In this document: positions 63,801 to 64,000 of the stretch, one piece after another
How positions within the stretch are numbered: position 1 is the stretch's first letter
Layout of the letters: every line of letters starts with the position of its first letter
Source of the DNA: Aquimarina algicola
GTDB taxonomy: Bacteria; Bacteroidota; Bacteroidia; Flavobacteriales; Flavobacteriaceae
DNA: 64,000 bases
Assembly (NCBI RefSeq): GCF_006443095.1
Contig: NZ_VFWZ01000003.1
Location: 248,001-312,000, forward strand
Reading direction: 5' to 3'
Position numbers and translations under genes: made by a program
The notes under the pieces: generated by a model
Told to the model about the DNA's origin: nothing
Database searches by the model: none
What the model saw: only the letters and a program-made list of their open reading frames with translations

Positions 63801-64000
63801 ATCCGGCCAGGTTTCTTCAGAAGTAGGAGAGGTATCTGTTCGATCTGAAACCACTAATGGAAGTTCTATCTGATAAAAGTTATCGGTAAAATCGTTACCC
63901 ATTCTAACAAAAGCGGTAAGTTCTCCATCATTGATAACAGGCTCATTCGGTACGCTTTCGGCATGTAAAAACAATTCGAGATTCTCATACTGCCTCATAT
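60858..64000 (-). CDS. sprA: SprA, T9SS outer-membrane translocon, C-terminal part (cut by window edge)
   Basis: The frame is open to the right edge and gives the last 1,047 residues or so of a very large protein. Typical SprA stretches are NLRVGIKGNPNLGDIRVLMV, WFNEMRLSDLKNRGGWATVG and LFPKKWGLQIPFNYSRGEEL, followed by a long run of amphipathic strands ending in the aromatic TIRGGFTIRYNFGN. A Lys/Ser-rich linker (KKKPGQRKKSKKKSDKKNKD) lies near 540. SprA (Sov) forms the giant 36-strand barrel that carries T9SS cargo. Total length in relatives is about 2,300-2,400. Partial only through the window. Confidence 0.93.
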   Translation of the reverse strand, partial: MRQYENLELFLHAESVPNEPVINDGELTAFVRMGNDFTDNFYQIELPLVVSDRTDTSPTSEETWPDANRLSLPLEVLQRIKSNVIGDQNFASTDLNFFPGPDNLRVGIKGNPNLGDIRVLMVGIKNDSGSDQSGTVWFNEMRLSDLKNRGGWATVGSLDANIADFANISASGRISTIGFGGIEQGPNERSLEDIKQYDLTTNVNLGQLFPKKWGLQIPFNYSRGEELITPQYDQEFQDLELQDRLDNTADPQERERIERQSTSYTKRQSFNVIGLRKERTGDKKPMPYDVENLTFSGTYNQEDHRDFEIERSLEQTVRVGATYDFSFQPKEIEPLKNAKFLGKSKYLNILKDFNFNLLPTNISVGTNINRQYNEQVFRDLSLSDNEDNISPPTLFQRNFFYDWQYGINYNLSKSLNFSFTSSNNRIVKNFIDENNNVDNEIDIWSGFFDIGDANTLNQQLQVNYEIPINKIPLFKFIRGTYSYNADFQWVKGSEALKTLEDIPDLGNTVQNANVHTLNGSLDMNTLYKYVGLTKKKPGQRKKSKKKSDKKNKDKNAKALGEPEPSRKASGGSSSGKRRGKLTVGEKAYNSVIGLLTAIKKVNINYQQDNGIFLPGYVREPGFMGTLKPGAGFVFGSQAEIRDIAARNGWLTLYQDFNEQYREVEGRQLNVQASLGLIKDLKIDISANRNYSETYTENYRVNLDTDGNIDVDNPYSSLTPNTFGNFTISTMLISTAFQTSDEFNSEAFEEFRQNRQVVADRLAEDFYGTTNFPRSEEQEPNGYRYPIGFGKTNQAVLLPAFLSAYSGADPSKVQKGAFRDVPLPNWDVKYTGLMNLKWFKKRFKRFSVAHGYRANYSINQFQTNLEFRNPTDVDQSGNFRNPILFSNINLTEQFSPLVRLDMEMKSSIKILAEWKKDRALSLSFDNNLLTEIQGNEYIIGLGYRLKDLSFATRITGRKQIIKSDLNLRADLSLRRNETFTRFLDVDNTQITAGQDIYGVKLTADYALSKNLTALFFYDHTFSEYSISTAFPQTTIRGGFTIRYNFGN

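Overview
The window is a stretch of an AT-rich Bacteroidetes chromosome, almost certainly a marine member of the Flavobacteriaceae. Support comes from SprA and a PorP/SprF protein of the type IX secretion/gliding system, a folK-deoxynucleoside kinase fusion, energy-transducing TonB proteins with an internal FPGCE segment, TAnnTTTG-type promoters, and signal peptides ending in AQ or SQ. An Aquimarina-like genus is my guess from the GG-leader peptide style and cannot be proved here. Coding is dense and mostly housekeeping. I saw no rRNA, tRNA, CRISPR array, IS element or prophage.

Layout. 1-5 kb: start of mutS (cut by the left edge), a SpoU-type RNA methyltransferase, a DKNYY lipoprotein, the folK-dNK fusion and a queuosine-precursor transporter. 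5-11 kb: an AsmA-like protein, then two paralogous small secreted proteins that bracket a secreted beta-helix protein, and a LysE exporter. 11-16 kb: a PLP decarboxylase, a DUF2797 protein, a GH3-family protein and a small secreted protein. 16-20 kb: tig-clpP-clpX, a small holin-like membrane protein, an orphan double-glycine-leader cysteine-rich peptide and next to it the remains of a second such peptide. 20.8-25 kb: a GDSL lipoprotein, a FadL-type porin, an alpha/beta hydrolase and pdxJ. 25-33.4 kb: an envelope operon CBS-nadK-DUF6089-uppS-bamA-ompH-ompH, then murI.

33.4-43.6 kb: a LytTR response regulator and a LytS-type kinase with a TPR sensor region, divergent from a VWA-domain protein; between them lie three exact-phase 21-bp direct repeats that look like an operator. 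Then a PorP/SprF protein, an Nfu-type Fe-S protein with a doubled N-domain, dodecin and a YyaL/DUF255 lipoprotein. 43.6-51.6 kb: tsaB and a MacAB-TolC-like export operon with two permeases and two adaptors. 51.8-57 kb: cytochrome oxidase subunits III and IV, heme O synthase, and Cu-delivery and assembly proteins (SCO, a cysteine-less SCO relative, DUF420). 57-64 kb: an MBL-fold hydrolase, two tandem TonB proteins, vanZ-like, gcvH and the C-terminal half of sprA (cut by the right edge).

No large undescribed system is evident. The points most worth checking are the phased repeat array beside the LytTR two-component genes (36541-36603), the GG-leader peptide with its decayed neighbour (20091-20476), the paralog/beta-helix/paralog cassette (7842-10562), and the Cys-less SCO-like protein and the insertion in subunit III within the oxidase cluster.
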